From NCBI GenBank assembly GCA_020216785.1, contig JAIWNO010000215.1:1-10000 (forward strand): 10,000 bases of DNA. The letters are read 5' to 3'. The stretch is from Desulfomonile sp. GTDB taxonomy: Bacteria; Desulfobacterota; Desulfomonilia; Desulfomonilales; Desulfomonilaceae. A model generated the notes under the pieces. It made no database searches. It was given only the letters and a program-made list of their open reading frames with translations, and was not told the DNA's origin. Both the position numbers and the translations under genes were made by a program. Within the stretch, counting starts at the first letter, position 1. The number at the start of each line of letters is the position of its first letter. Positions 1-6,830 of the stretch are shown piece after piece.

Positions 1-90
1 GACCCGCCCCTACCCTAGCCCGCCCGGCAACGGCGCAAACGGAGATCCGAAGCTCTGAACTAATACCGATGCGCTTTCAAAGAAGTGATT

Positions 91-120
91 TTGACAGGCT
101 CGATTGCGCACAGGTATAAC
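91..120 (+). promoter_or_regulatory. Sigma-70-type promoter for the GntR-corrinoid operon
   Basis: TTGACA at 91-96 is a perfect -35 box and TATAAC at 115-120 matches five of six -10 bases, with an 18-base spacer. Transcription would begin near position 127. The first possible start codon of the regulator frame (GTG at 85) therefore lies upstream of the transcript, which argues for the ATG at 139. An autoregulatory operator would be expected around the -10 box, but I see no convincing palindrome there. Confidence 0.6.
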
Positions 121-138
121 GACCGAACCACGCGAGCA

Positions 139-882
139 ATGCGCGATCGCATCAGCAAAGATCGATACGAACCGGCCTACGCCCAGTTGGCCGCCATCCT
201 CCGTCGGCGGATTGCCGAAGGGGTCTATCCGCCGGGTGAGAAGATCCCATCCGAGTCCGCAATGAGCAAGGAGTACGGGCTCTCGCTCATGACCGTGCGT
301 CAGGCAATTGGCGTGCTCATGGAACAAGGTCTTCTGGAGCGCATTCAAGGCTCGGGCACGTTCGTCAAACCTCTGAAATTAACCGAGTCCCGATTCGACC
401 TGGACAGCCTTCGGGAGATTTTCCATGATCCCGAGCGCACACAAGTCAAGGTCTTGCAGATCAACCTCACGAGAGCCGACCCAAAGACGGCCGAGATTTT
501 GCAACTCCCGCCACACGCGCGGGTGATCCTGATACGCCGGCTCCTGTTGCGTGACGGCCAACCGGTCATGTTTCACGAGGGGCACATCCGCTGCGACCCA
601 CGACGTCCCGTGGTGGAAGCTGAATTGAGCCTGGGGCCGCTGTCCGACCTGTTCAACGGCCAAGGCACCGGCACCGCGAAGAAAGGTGAGCTGATAGTCC
701 TGCCAGCCTTGCTCGGCGAAGAAGACGCGGCCTTGTTGAATCGGCCGGTCGGCTCGCCCGCTTTTCGGTTGGAATACACCGTTTATGATTTTGACGACGT
801 TCCTTTTGGCTGGGGGTGGTTCACCGCACCGCCGGAGGTCATGAGGTTGAAGACAAAATTGGGGCTATGGGAAGAACGGTAA
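139..882 (+). CDS. GntR-family (HutC/UTRA type) transcriptional regulator
   Basis: DNA-binding regulator with an N-terminal winged helix-turn-helix and a C-terminal ligand-sensing UTRA domain. From the ATG at 139 the protein is 247 residues, normal for the subfamily. Residues about 13-77 form the GntR domain: YAQLAAILRRRI, then GEKIPSESAMS, the recognition-helix segment SLMTVRQAI, and the wing QGSGTFV. Residues about 87-240 match a UTRA domain, with paired basic LIRRLLLRDG and a late RLEYTVYDFDDVPFG stretch. I chose 139 over the in-frame GTG at 85 because a near-consensus promoter occupies 91-120; the ribosome site for 139 is weak. The corrinoid gene follows 14 bases downstream, so the effector is plausibly a methylated substrate or cofactor of C1 metabolism. 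The effector itself cannot be read from the sequence. Confidence 0.9.
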   Translation: MRDRISKDRYEPAYAQLAAILRRRIAEGVYPPGEKIPSESAMSKEYGLSLMTVRQAIGVLMEQGLLERIQGSGTFVKPLKLTESRFDLDSLREIFHDPERTQVKVLQINLTRADPKTAEILQLPPHARVILIRRLLLRDGQPVMFHEGHIRCDPRRPVVEAELSLGPLSDLFNGQGTGTAKKGELIVLPALLGEEDAALLNRPVGSPAFRLEYTVYDFDDVPFGWGWFTAPPEVMRLKTKLGLWEER

Positions 883-896
883 AGGGCAAAGACAGC

Positions 897-1595
897 ATGG
901 TGCGGAAAAAGACCGAAGGCCCGTTGGCGCGTGAATTGGAAATGCTGGCTCGGCTGGTTGCCGAATTAAAAGAAGAAGAGGTCCTGTCCGAGATCGGACG
1001 GCATCTCGCGGCCGGAGTGTCGCCGGAAGATATCCTCTCCGCGTGTCAAAAGGGAATGCGCCTCGTAGGCTCGCTGCACGAGAAAGGCCAATACTTCATC
1101 GCGGGCCTTATCATGGCCGGAGAGATCATGCACCAGGCCGTGAACATGCTCCGTCCGATCATGACTAAGAACCGATCGAAAGGAGACCGCGGCCGCGTGC
1201 TTCTCGGCACCATAGCGGGCGACATCCATGATATCGGCAAGAACCTGTTCAAGGACTTGCTGGAATGCCACGGCTTCACCGTCATGGACCTGGGGGTGGA
1301 TGTTCCGCCCTCGGAATTCGTCAGAGCGTACACGGAGTTCAAGCCCCACTTGGTTGCCGCTTCCGCTCTTATCACTGACAGTTTTCCTCACTTGAGAGAG
1401 CTGGTGGCGTTGTTCGAGGCGGCTACACGGGATACCGGCGAGCGCCCGCTGATCATTATCGGCGGCGGACAGGTTGATGAGCGGGTATGGCGCACGACCG
1501 GCTCCGACTATTGGGCTGCGGATGCATTTGCCGGGCTGCGTCTGTGCCAAAAGATCACCGCCGGTCGTCGCAAACGAAAGGATAGCGGGAGGTAA
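897..1595 (+). CDS. Methyltransferase cognate corrinoid protein (MtaC/MtbC/MttC-like)
   Basis: Cobalamin-binding methyl carrier: the bound corrinoid accepts a methyl group from a substrate-specific methyltransferase and passes it to a second acceptor, as in methanol, methylamine, glycine betaine and O-demethylation systems. Of 232 residues, about 15-92 form the helical B12-binding-2 cap domain. The rest is the Rossmann-like B12 domain with the full signature: DIHDIG at 109-114 (His111 is the lower axial cobalt ligand), SAL at 156-158 and GGG at 189-191. The ATG at 897 has AAAGGG about ten bases upstream and clears the regulator stop. In-frame starts at 816 and 867 would overlap the regulator and add residues outside the domain. 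The C-terminus is a short basic tail. No substrate methyltransferase or activase lies beside it, so the substrate is unknown. Confidence 0.88.
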   Translation: MVRKKTEGPLARELEMLARLVAELKEEEVLSEIGRHLAAGVSPEDILSACQKGMRLVGSLHEKGQYFIAGLIMAGEIMHQAVNMLRPIMTKNRSKGDRGRVLLGTIAGDIHDIGKNLFKDLLECHGFTVMDLGVDVPPSEFVRAYTEFKPHLVAASALITDSFPHLRELVALFEAATRDTGERPLIIIGGGQVDERVWRTTGSDYWAADAFAGLRLCQKITAGRRKRKDSGR

Positions 1596-1906
1596 TACGG
1601 ATGTTCGGGGGTGCTCAGCTGATCGCCGAATTCGAATCCATTAACCGGCTGCCACATCGCACAAATGGGCTTTCAGCGGGTGACAGTCGTCAGCAAGATA
1701 TGGTGGGGCGGGCTTCTCGGCTACCCAAAGATGGCAGGCAAGGTCCCTGTCTCGCTACTGTTGTCCCCAGCATGTCACCGTCTTCATGGGATGGAAAATC
1801 GAAGTCCGGTCCCCGCCGGCGTCCAACGCATCCGAATCCCAACCACAAACCGAATTCCATCCAATTCCTATGGTTCGTCGAGGATTTCCAGCGCTGGTAA
1901 TTGACA
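1596..1906. other. Intergenic region without a convincing gene
   Basis: This gap separates the end of the corrinoid gene from the 3' end of the convergently transcribed SpoIIAA-like gene. Open frames of 72-99 codons occur on both strands, but they overlap each other, lack ribosome sites and have arginine/serine/proline-rich low-complexity translations, so I do not call them. The region holds the hairpin repeat at 1701-1757 and a perfect 10-base palindrome CCAGCGCTGG at 1888-1897, just past the stop of the minus-strand gene. No T-tracts suited to an intrinsic terminator are visible. Confidence 0.6.
1701..1757. repeat. Imperfect inverted repeat (decayed intergenic hairpin element)
   Basis: The left arm at 1701-1725 (beginning TGGTGGGGCGGGCTTC) and the right arm at 1733-1757 (GGCAGGCAAGG... 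ending CTCGCTA) are imperfect reverse complements: 14 of 25 positions match and most of the rest would form G-T pairs or are single differences. The loop is 7 bases. The layout, G/C-rich arms around GGCAGGCAAGNTNCCTGTC, resembles dispersed intergenic hairpin repeats seen in some deltaproteobacterial and planctomycete genomes. Assignment to such a family is from memory and unverified. Only one copy lies in this window. Confidence 0.4.
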
Positions 1907-2290
1907 CTATTTCTCATCGAGCCAGGCTTCGGCTTCCTTCAGATCGAAAAACGATTGCACAGGAAATCCGGTCTTCTGGGTTAACCAATCCATCTGGTCT
2001 TTGAGAAATGTATCCTTGGCGTATACGCGTGCAGCTTTGCGCAAACCAGCTTGCATGGCCATTTTTTGTGCTTCCGCAATCTTGTCGGTAAGCAGGATTG
2101 CCGTGCTTTGCCGCCAGTCGATCAGTTCCGTAAAACCTGGTTTACAGAGCTTGATCGCTGTAGCGAGATCATCGAGCCAGCCCAGAACTTGTTTCGTATC
2201 AATCCATGAGCCGCGCATCGTGAAATAGATACGGTTTTTGACCTCATCAACCGCTATCACGTAAGCGTCATTCTCTGCTACGGTCTTCAT
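1907..2290 (-). CDS. SpoIIAA/STAS-like small cytosolic protein of unknown role
   Basis: A 127-residue soluble protein without signal peptide or membrane segment. The order of elements fits a STAS/SpoIIAA-like fold: a first strand VIAVDEVKNRIYFTMRGSWI (11-30), a helix with WLDDLATAIKL, a central strand TELIDWRQS (55-62), another helix, and a closing helix with FFDLKEAEAWL (114-124). That last motif, an E/D-A-x-x-WL ending, is typical of the PF11964-type SpoIIAA-like family. I infer membership from this pattern, not from a search. The ATG at 2290 is preferred over the GTG one codon upstream because GGAGG at 2299-2295 would sit only one base from the GTG; even for the ATG the spacing is short (4). 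The gene is last in a run of three minus-strand genes and may have its own promoter. Confidence 0.7.
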   Translation of the reverse strand: MKTVAENDAYVIAVDEVKNRIYFTMRGSWIDTKQVLGWLDDLATAIKLCKPGFTELIDWRQSTAILLTDKIAEAQKMAMQAGLRKAARVYAKDTFLKDQMDWLTQKTGFPVQSFFDLKEAEAWLDEK

Positions 2291-2317
2291 CACTCCTCCG
2301 TGTCTCGCTCAAGACTT

Positions 2318-2326
2318 TGTATAGCA
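2318..2326 (-). promoter_or_regulatory. Possible extended -10 promoter for the SpoIIAA-like gene
   Basis: On the minus strand the sequence TGCTATACA (2326 down to 2318) has the TGn extension plus a -10 box matching four to five of six consensus bases. Transcription would start near 2311, giving a leader of about 20 bases that includes the GGAGG ribosome site. No good -35 box is present, which is usual for extended -10 promoters. Confidence 0.35.
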
Positions 2327-2428
2327 TTGCAGGCCAGTCGCGTGGCACGATCATCGGGTCAGCCCGCGCCTCAAACACAAATTCTTTAGAAGCTCCCGAG
2401 AACGTGACCATAGAGTAGGCCATGACGG

Positions 2429-2704
2429 CTACCACAGCGGCTCTTTGCACGGAGCGAGCCGGCCCCGCTTCTTCGAGGATGGCGGACGTACCAAAGGCGG
2501 TGGCATGACAGGAGCAGCATATCCAGGAACCAAAATTACCGGCATAAAGGGACCGTAGCCATAGTAGGCTTGCCACTCAGCGATCTCCCATTCGCTCACA
2601 CCTTCTATTCTCGGAGCGTACTTGTCCCACGCAACGCTGAGATTTACAGACGGCCCTGCGAGTACGGCAATCAAGGCGACGACGGTGAAAATCGCCCGAA
2701 ACAT
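2429..2704 (-). CDS. Small secreted/periplasmic protein, function unknown
   Basis: A 91-residue product with a clear Sec-type signal peptide: charged start MFR, hydrophobic core about residues 4-17, and a likely cleavage after SVA (residue 25). The mature part is only about 66 residues. It starts with an acidic, tryptophan-containing stretch (VSEWEIAEWQ), continues with an aromatic patch YYGYGPF (47-53), a proline-rich segment including VMPPPLVRPP (66-75), and ends in a basic tail. I do not recognise a family. The gene starts 88 bases past the rarA stop on the same strand; the ribosome site is weak (GGGGTG). It is more plausible than the overlapping frames because the signal peptide begins exactly at its ATG. 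A single cysteine near the C-terminus makes an intramolecular disulfide impossible. Confidence 0.6.
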   Translation of the reverse strand: MFRAIFTVVALIAVLAGPSVNLSVAWDKYAPRIEGVSEWEIAEWQAYYGYGPFMPVILVPGYAAPVMPPPLVRPPSSKKRGRLAPCKEPLW

Positions 2705-2792
2705 GTGGCACCCCGTATCTGTAAGAGGAATTGTCGATCACTAATAATCTATGGTAGCAGAAGCCGGATAGTTGAGCAACAGGTTGTGGCTG

Positions 2793-4106
2793 CTAACCGT
2801 CTTCCTTATCCCCTATCCCCATCCGGTCCCGTATCGTGGCCTCAAAACCGCGGTCCGTGGGATGGTAGAAACGTCTGGTGCGAATCCCCTCGGGAAAGTG
2901 CTCCTGGTCGACCTTCGCGTCGGGGTAGTCGTGCGCGTACTTGTAGCCCCTGCCGTACCCGAGATGCTCCATAAACCGTGTGGGTGCGTTACGGATGTGG
3001 AGCGGAACCGGCAGATGGCCGGTACGTCTGATCTCCTGCTTAACAGCAATGTACGCGGCCTCCAGCGAGTTTGATTTGGGAGCGGTCGCAAGGAAGACCA
3101 CGGCCTGTGCGAGCGCAAGCGCGCATTCCGGTAGGCCGACGAATCGGCATGCTTGGTACGCTGCCAGGGCCTGCTCCAGGGCCCGCGGCGACGCAAGGCC
3201 GACATCCTCGCTTGCAAAGCGGATCAGACGCCGCGCAATGTACAGCGGGTCCTCACCTCCTTCGATCATGCGGCCCATCCAGTAAAGGCCCGCGTCGGGA
3301 TCGCTGTCCCGCAAAGACTTGTGCAACGCACTGATGAGATTGTAATGCTCCTCACCGGTCTTGTCGTACAACAGGCTTCGGCGCTGAGCGGCTTCCAGCA
3401 CGAGTTCCCGGTCGATACAACCCTCATGGTGCTGCCGTGCTTCGGCAGCGGCCACCTCCAGGATGTTCAGAGCAGTCCTTGCGTCTCCGCCGGACAGTGC
3501 TACAATCGTCGAAGACGCTTCGTCGTCGAGAGTCAGCCCGAGGCCGCCCAATGCGCGCTCCGGGTCTTCCAGGGCTCGACGGATGATCCGTTCGATTGAA
3601 GGCGGATCGAGAAACTCGAACACGAATACTCGAAGCCTCGACAGCAACGCGGAATTGACCTCGAAGCTCGGGTTTTCCGTGGTGGCCCCTATAAGGAGGA
3701 CAGTTCCGTCTTCCACGTGCGGGAGTAAATAATCCTGCTGGGCCCTGTTAAAGCGGTGAATTTCGTCGAGGAAAAGGATGGTTCGCACTCCGGAAACGGT
3801 TAGGTCTTCCCGCGCGCGGGCAACCACCTCGCGGATCTCTTTCACGCCCGCAGTAACCGCGGAGTAGTGTATGAAACGTGAACGCGATCGCGCCGCGATA
3901 ATTCGCGCGAGGGTTGTCTTACCCGTTCCCGGTGGTCCCCAAAACAGCATCGAGAATAGTCGGTCCTCCTCGATCGCGCGGCGGAGCATGGTTCCCGGAC
4001 CAAGGATGTGCTCCTGCCCTACGAAATCAACCAAGTCCGCCGGGCGCATTCTGTCCGCGAGTGGTCGTTCGGCGCGACGAGGGGCTGTGTGGTCGAACAA
4101 TTCCAT
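2793..4106 (-). CDS. rarA: Replication-associated recombination protein A (AAA+ ATPase)
   Basis: RarA (MgsA/WRNIP1 family) is a tetrameric clamp-loader-like ATPase acting at stalled or gapped replication forks. From the ATG at 4106 it has 437 residues, close to the E. coli protein, and begins MELFDHTAPRRAERPLADRMRP, the typical family start. Visible motifs are Walker A GPPGTGKT (57-64), Walker B LFLDEIHRF (111-119), sensor 1 GATTENPSF (140-148), the arginine-finger segment SRLR (156-159) and sensor-2 SGGDART. The C-terminal tetramerisation region contains the family hallmarks HKSLRDSDPDAGLYWMGRM, ARRLIRFASEDVGLA and MEHLGYGRGYKYAHDYP. In-frame ATGs at 4133 and 4124 would add up to nine residues; neither has a better ribosome site and the family start favours 4106. 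It is transcribed divergently from nadK across 141 bases. Confidence 0.95.
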   Translation of the reverse strand: MELFDHTAPRRAERPLADRMRPADLVDFVGQEHILGPGTMLRRAIEEDRLFSMLFWGPPGTGKTTLARIIAARSRSRFIHYSAVTAGVKEIREVVARAREDLTVSGVRTILFLDEIHRFNRAQQDYLLPHVEDGTVLLIGATTENPSFEVNSALLSRLRVFVFEFLDPPSIERIIRRALEDPERALGGLGLTLDDEASSTIVALSGGDARTALNILEVAAAEARQHHEGCIDRELVLEAAQRRSLLYDKTGEEHYNLISALHKSLRDSDPDAGLYWMGRMIEGGEDPLYIARRLIRFASEDVGLASPRALEQALAAYQACRFVGLPECALALAQAVVFLATAPKSNSLEAAYIAVKQEIRRTGHLPVPLHIRNAPTRFMEHLGYGRGYKYAHDYPDAKVDQEHFPEGIRTRRFYHPTDRGFEATIRDRMGIGDKEDG

Positions 4107-4179
4107 GGGGTCAGCGTATCGCATCACGCGCATTCAGGCAAGGGACCGCATGAGGTTGTGTCGGTCTTTGAGCGGTTTT

Positions 4180-4217
4180 GCTGGATTTTTCACGCTGATC
4201 GTGCTACTCAATCCAGC
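4180..4217. repeat. Nested inverted repeat between rarA and nadK
   Basis: GCTGGATT at 4180-4187 and AATCCAGC at 4210-4217 are perfect 8-base reverse complements. Inside them lies a second short stem, CACG at 4191-4194 and CGTG at 4200-4203, around a 5-base loop. The element ends 30 bases before the nadK start and lies 73 bases upstream of rarA. It could be an operator or an RNA hairpin in the nadK leader. There is no T-run after it that would make it a normal terminator for either strand. Confidence 0.4.
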
Positions 4218-4247
4218 GTCGAAATCTATGAATTCACTGAGGCTTAC

Positions 4248-5081
4248 ATGCGGCGTATCGCCCTTATCTTGAAAAGGTCGGAACAACAGGCCGTGGTGTT
4301 GGGAGAGCGGCTGAGTCGCTTCATCAAAGAAGACGGAAGAGACGTCCTCCTTGAATCCTCCCAGGCTGATTTGGCCGGCAGGTGGGGTGCGGCCACCAGC
4401 GACCGGATCGGTGATGATGCAGATGTCTTCGTTGTGCTTGGCGGCGACGGGACTATTTTGCGAGCTGCCTCACTGCTCAATGCCAAGACCGTGCCGGTCC
4501 TCGGCGTAAATCTTGGGCGGGTCGGCTACATGGCCGAGATCTCGCCCGACGAGGCCGAATCGGAATTGCGATTGCTGCTGGACGGCTCCGCTGAGTTGGT
4601 GAAGCGGATGATGCTTCAGGTGACGCTCCCGGACGGCAGGGTCACCCGAGTGCTTAACGATGTGGTGATTCACTGGGGAGCCCGGGCCAGACTCATTGAC
4701 CTCGGTGTGCGAATGGGCGATTCCCGGGAGATCGAGGTGAGGGCCGACGGACTGATCCTGTGCACGCCGATCGGTTCCAGTGCGTACTCATATGCCGCGA
4801 ATGGACCGTTGGTGCATCCGGACATCGAAGCGATGCTCCTCACTCCGATTTGCCCTTATTCGGGACTGCTGCGAACTTTGGCGATCCCGGCCTCCATGGA
4901 AACGGAGCTGGTGCTCAAAAGAGGCGAAGAGCTTACTCTGACTCTCGACGGCCATGCTACCGTGAGGCTGGAAACAGGGCAATCGATCCGCATTGTCAGG
5001 TCGCCCCTGCCCTTCCTTATGGTCAAATCCCGGTCTCGGGATTATTTCGACGTGCTCAAGGAGAAGTTAGGTCTGCTGTGA
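4248..5081 (+). CDS. nadK: NAD kinase (NAD+ to NADP+)
   Basis: Phosphorylates NAD+ at the 2'-hydroxyl using ATP or polyphosphate; the sole route to NADP. The 277-residue protein has the diacylglycerol-kinase-like catalytic motif GGDGT at 65-69, the NLGRVGYMAE segment at 88-97, LND at 136-138 (usually NE or ND), the nucleotide-binding segment DGLILCTPIGSSAYSYAANGP at 168-187, and LDGH at 233-236. The substrate motif reads TPIGSSAY where most family members have TPTGSTAY, a conservative but notable change. The open frame extends upstream to 4008, but that part is antisense to rarA. The ATG at 4248 is preferred because MRRIALILKR is the normal family start and GAGG lies about five bases upstream. 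recN follows 69 bases downstream and may share the transcript. Confidence 0.94.
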   Translation: MRRIALILKRSEQQAVVLGERLSRFIKEDGRDVLLESSQADLAGRWGAATSDRIGDDADVFVVLGGDGTILRAASLLNAKTVPVLGVNLGRVGYMAEISPDEAESELRLLLDGSAELVKRMMLQVTLPDGRVTRVLNDVVIHWGARARLIDLGVRMGDSREIEVRADGLILCTPIGSSAYSYAANGPLVHPDIEAMLLTPICPYSGLLRTLAIPASMETELVLKRGEELTLTLDGHATVRLETGQSIRIVRSPLPFLMVKSRSRDYFDVLKEKLGLL

Positions 5082-5150
5082 GCACGGGGCCACTCTCGGC
5101 CGCCTAGCCGCTTGGAACGTACACGGGTATGGAAACCCGCATTTGGAGCA

Positions 5151-6830
5151 ATGTTACGCTTTCTTAAGATAGCAAACCTCGCAATTATCGACGAAGTTCA
5201 GGTCGAATTCCACGAGGGTTTTAACGTGCTCACCGGCGAAACCGGCGCGGGGAAGTCGATTCTTATCGGCGCGCTGAATTTGCTTTTGGGGGCCAAAGCC
5301 GGGCCGGACCTCATTCGAACAGGCGAAGAAGAAGCATCGGTTGAGGCGCTTTTCGAGGTCCCCAACGAATTGGAGATTGCGGGTCTCCCGGAGGGAATCT
5401 CCGCTGACGGCGGCGAAATCATCTTGTCCCGGCGATTGTCCGGCACGGGACGATCCCGGTGCGCGGTAAACGGCTCGCTCGTGCCCCTTGGCACTCTCCA
5501 AGCCGCCGGGAGGGCGTTGGTGAGCATATTCGGGCAGCACGAGCATCAGTTGCTGCTGAATCCCGATGAGCACGCGGCCCTGTTGGATCGATTCGGTGGG
5601 CTTCAACCGCTCCAGCGGCTGACTCGGGAGGCTTTCGCAGAACGGGTCCGATGCGCACGGCAGCTTCAAGCTGCACAAGCAACGCTCCAACAAATGGAGC
5701 ATCAGAACCAGGACAACGCAGCCGCTGTAGAAGAGTTGACGAAGGTAGCCCTCAGGGCCGGAGAAGAGGATGAGCTGGCGCAGGAACGGGAGATCCTCAG
5801 GAAAGCTGTCCAAATTCGTGAGCGCGCGTACGAAGCGCACCAGGCGATTTATGGAAGATCGGGAAGCATTCTGGCCGACCTTGCGGACGTGAAGAAGGCG
5901 GTGGATTTCCTTGTGGCGGTCAATCCTCGCCTGAGCGGCATCGGAGAAGGTCTGAATGAGGCGATCTATCGCCTCGAAGACGTGGCCATGGAGTTGCGCA
6001 ACGCGGCCGAGAAGTCATACAGCGACCCTGCGAGGCTTGAGCAGATTGAGGAACGACTTGGGCTTATCAGACGGCTCAAGAAAAAATATGGAACCGACGT
6101 AGAAGGCCTCTTGCGCCATCTTGAACAACTCAATCGGGAATCCGGCGATATCATCGAAGCTCGCGCGACCGTGCGGAAGCTCGAGAACGAGGTTGCCGCA
6201 AAGCGAGCGGCGTATCTCGAAGCAGCACAGGGCCTCGGCGAGGCACGAAGAAAGACGGCCCGCAGACTTGAAATTTCTGTGAAGAAGGAGCTGAAAGACC
6301 TCGCGATGCCCGACGCGTTATTCAGCGTGCATTTCGATGACCTGGGCGAAGATCGCGGATCGGCAGACGGAATGGACCGGGTGGAATTTCTTCTTTCCGC
6401 CAATCCCGGTGAGGCATTGCGTCCGTTGGCAAGCATCGCGTCCGGCGGAGAGCTGTCGCGGATCATGCTCGCGGTGAAAGCCCTGCAAGCGGACGAAGCA
6501 GCGTGGCGGACCGTGATTTTCGATGAAGTCGACGCAGGTATCGGAGGGAGGACCGCATCCGCGGTGGGAACGCGGCTGGCACGGGTAGCGCGGAGCCAAC
6601 AGGTATTGTGTGTTACGCATCTCCATCAGATCGCCGCGCTGGCGGGCCATCACTTTTCCGTAAAGAAATCGGTGCGCAAAGGCCGTACACGCATTGAGGT
6701 AACAAAGTTGGGCAAGGAGCAACGAGTGGAAGAGCTCACCCGGATGCTTGGGGCGTCGCCCGGTTCCGAGTCGGCCCGCGAACTGATGCGCAGGCTGATG
6801 GAGTCGCCGGCGATGGAGGTGTCAGGGTGA
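5151..6830 (+). CDS. recN: DNA repair protein RecN (SMC-like ATPase)
   Basis: RecN is a cohesin-like ATPase recruited to double-strand breaks, where it tethers DNA during RecA-dependent repair. At 559 residues it has the usual length. It begins MLRFLKIANLAIIDE, the family N-terminus. Walker A is GETGAGKS (29-36), followed by GQHEHQ at 128-133. A long helical, Glu/Arg/Ala-rich coiled-coil region spans about 150-380. The ABC signature SGGELSR is at 431-437, Walker B VIFDEVDAGIGG at 455-466, and the H-loop segment CVTHLHQIA at 487-495. A TTG codon at 5112 would add 13 residues unlike the family, so the ATG at 5151 is preferred even though the GGAG ahead of it is only two bases away. The stop overlaps the next start by four bases (GTGA). 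No LexA-type box was identified upstream. Confidence 0.95.
   Translation: MLRFLKIANLAIIDEVQVEFHEGFNVLTGETGAGKSILIGALNLLLGAKAGPDLIRTGEEEASVEALFEVPNELEIAGLPEGISADGGEIILSRRLSGTGRSRCAVNGSLVPLGTLQAAGRALVSIFGQHEHQLLLNPDEHAALLDRFGGLQPLQRLTREAFAERVRCARQLQAAQATLQQMEHQNQDNAAAVEELTKVALRAGEEDELAQEREILRKAVQIRERAYEAHQAIYGRSGSILADLADVKKAVDFLVAVNPRLSGIGEGLNEAIYRLEDVAMELRNAAEKSYSDPARLEQIEERLGLIRRLKKKYGTDVEGLLRHLEQLNRESGDIIEARATVRKLENEVAAKRAAYLEAAQGLGEARRKTARRLEISVKKELKDLAMPDALFSVHFDDLGEDRGSADGMDRVEFLLSANPGEALRPLASIASGGELSRIMLAVKALQADEAAWRTVIFDEVDAGIGGRTASAVGTRLARVARSQQVLCVTHLHQIAALAGHHFSVKKSVRKGRTRIEVTKLGKEQRVEELTRMLGASPGSESARELMRRLMESPAMEVSG

Noticed and set aside
10..779. Several minus-strand open frames of 68-112 codons opposite the GntR gene
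   Set aside because: They are antisense to a well-supported regulator gene, lack ribosome sites and show no domain pattern.
816..896. N-terminal extension of the corrinoid protein
   Set aside because: It overlaps the regulator's coding end by 67 bases and adds residues unlike the family; ATG 897 with AAAGGG upstream fits better, although ATG 867 cannot be fully excluded.
966..1550. 194-codon minus-strand frame opposite the corrinoid gene
   Set aside because: It is a complement shadow of a gene with the full B12-binding signature; no start signal or recognisable motif.
1601..2004. Overlapping open frames in the 1596-1906 gap
   Set aside because: Three frames compete over the same bases, the translations are low-complexity, and one contains the hairpin repeat.
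2570..2974. 134-codon plus-strand frame
   Set aside because: It runs antisense through the small secreted protein and the end of rarA, with Arg/Ser/Pro-rich composition.
4008..4247. Upstream extension of the NAD kinase frame
   Set aside because: The first 80 codons are antisense to rarA and then cross the divergent promoter region; family start and ribosome site point to 4248.
5082..5150. GGCC-ACTCTC-GGCC hairpin after nadK as a terminator
   Set aside because: The stem is only four bases and no T-run follows; nadK and recN may be co-transcribed.
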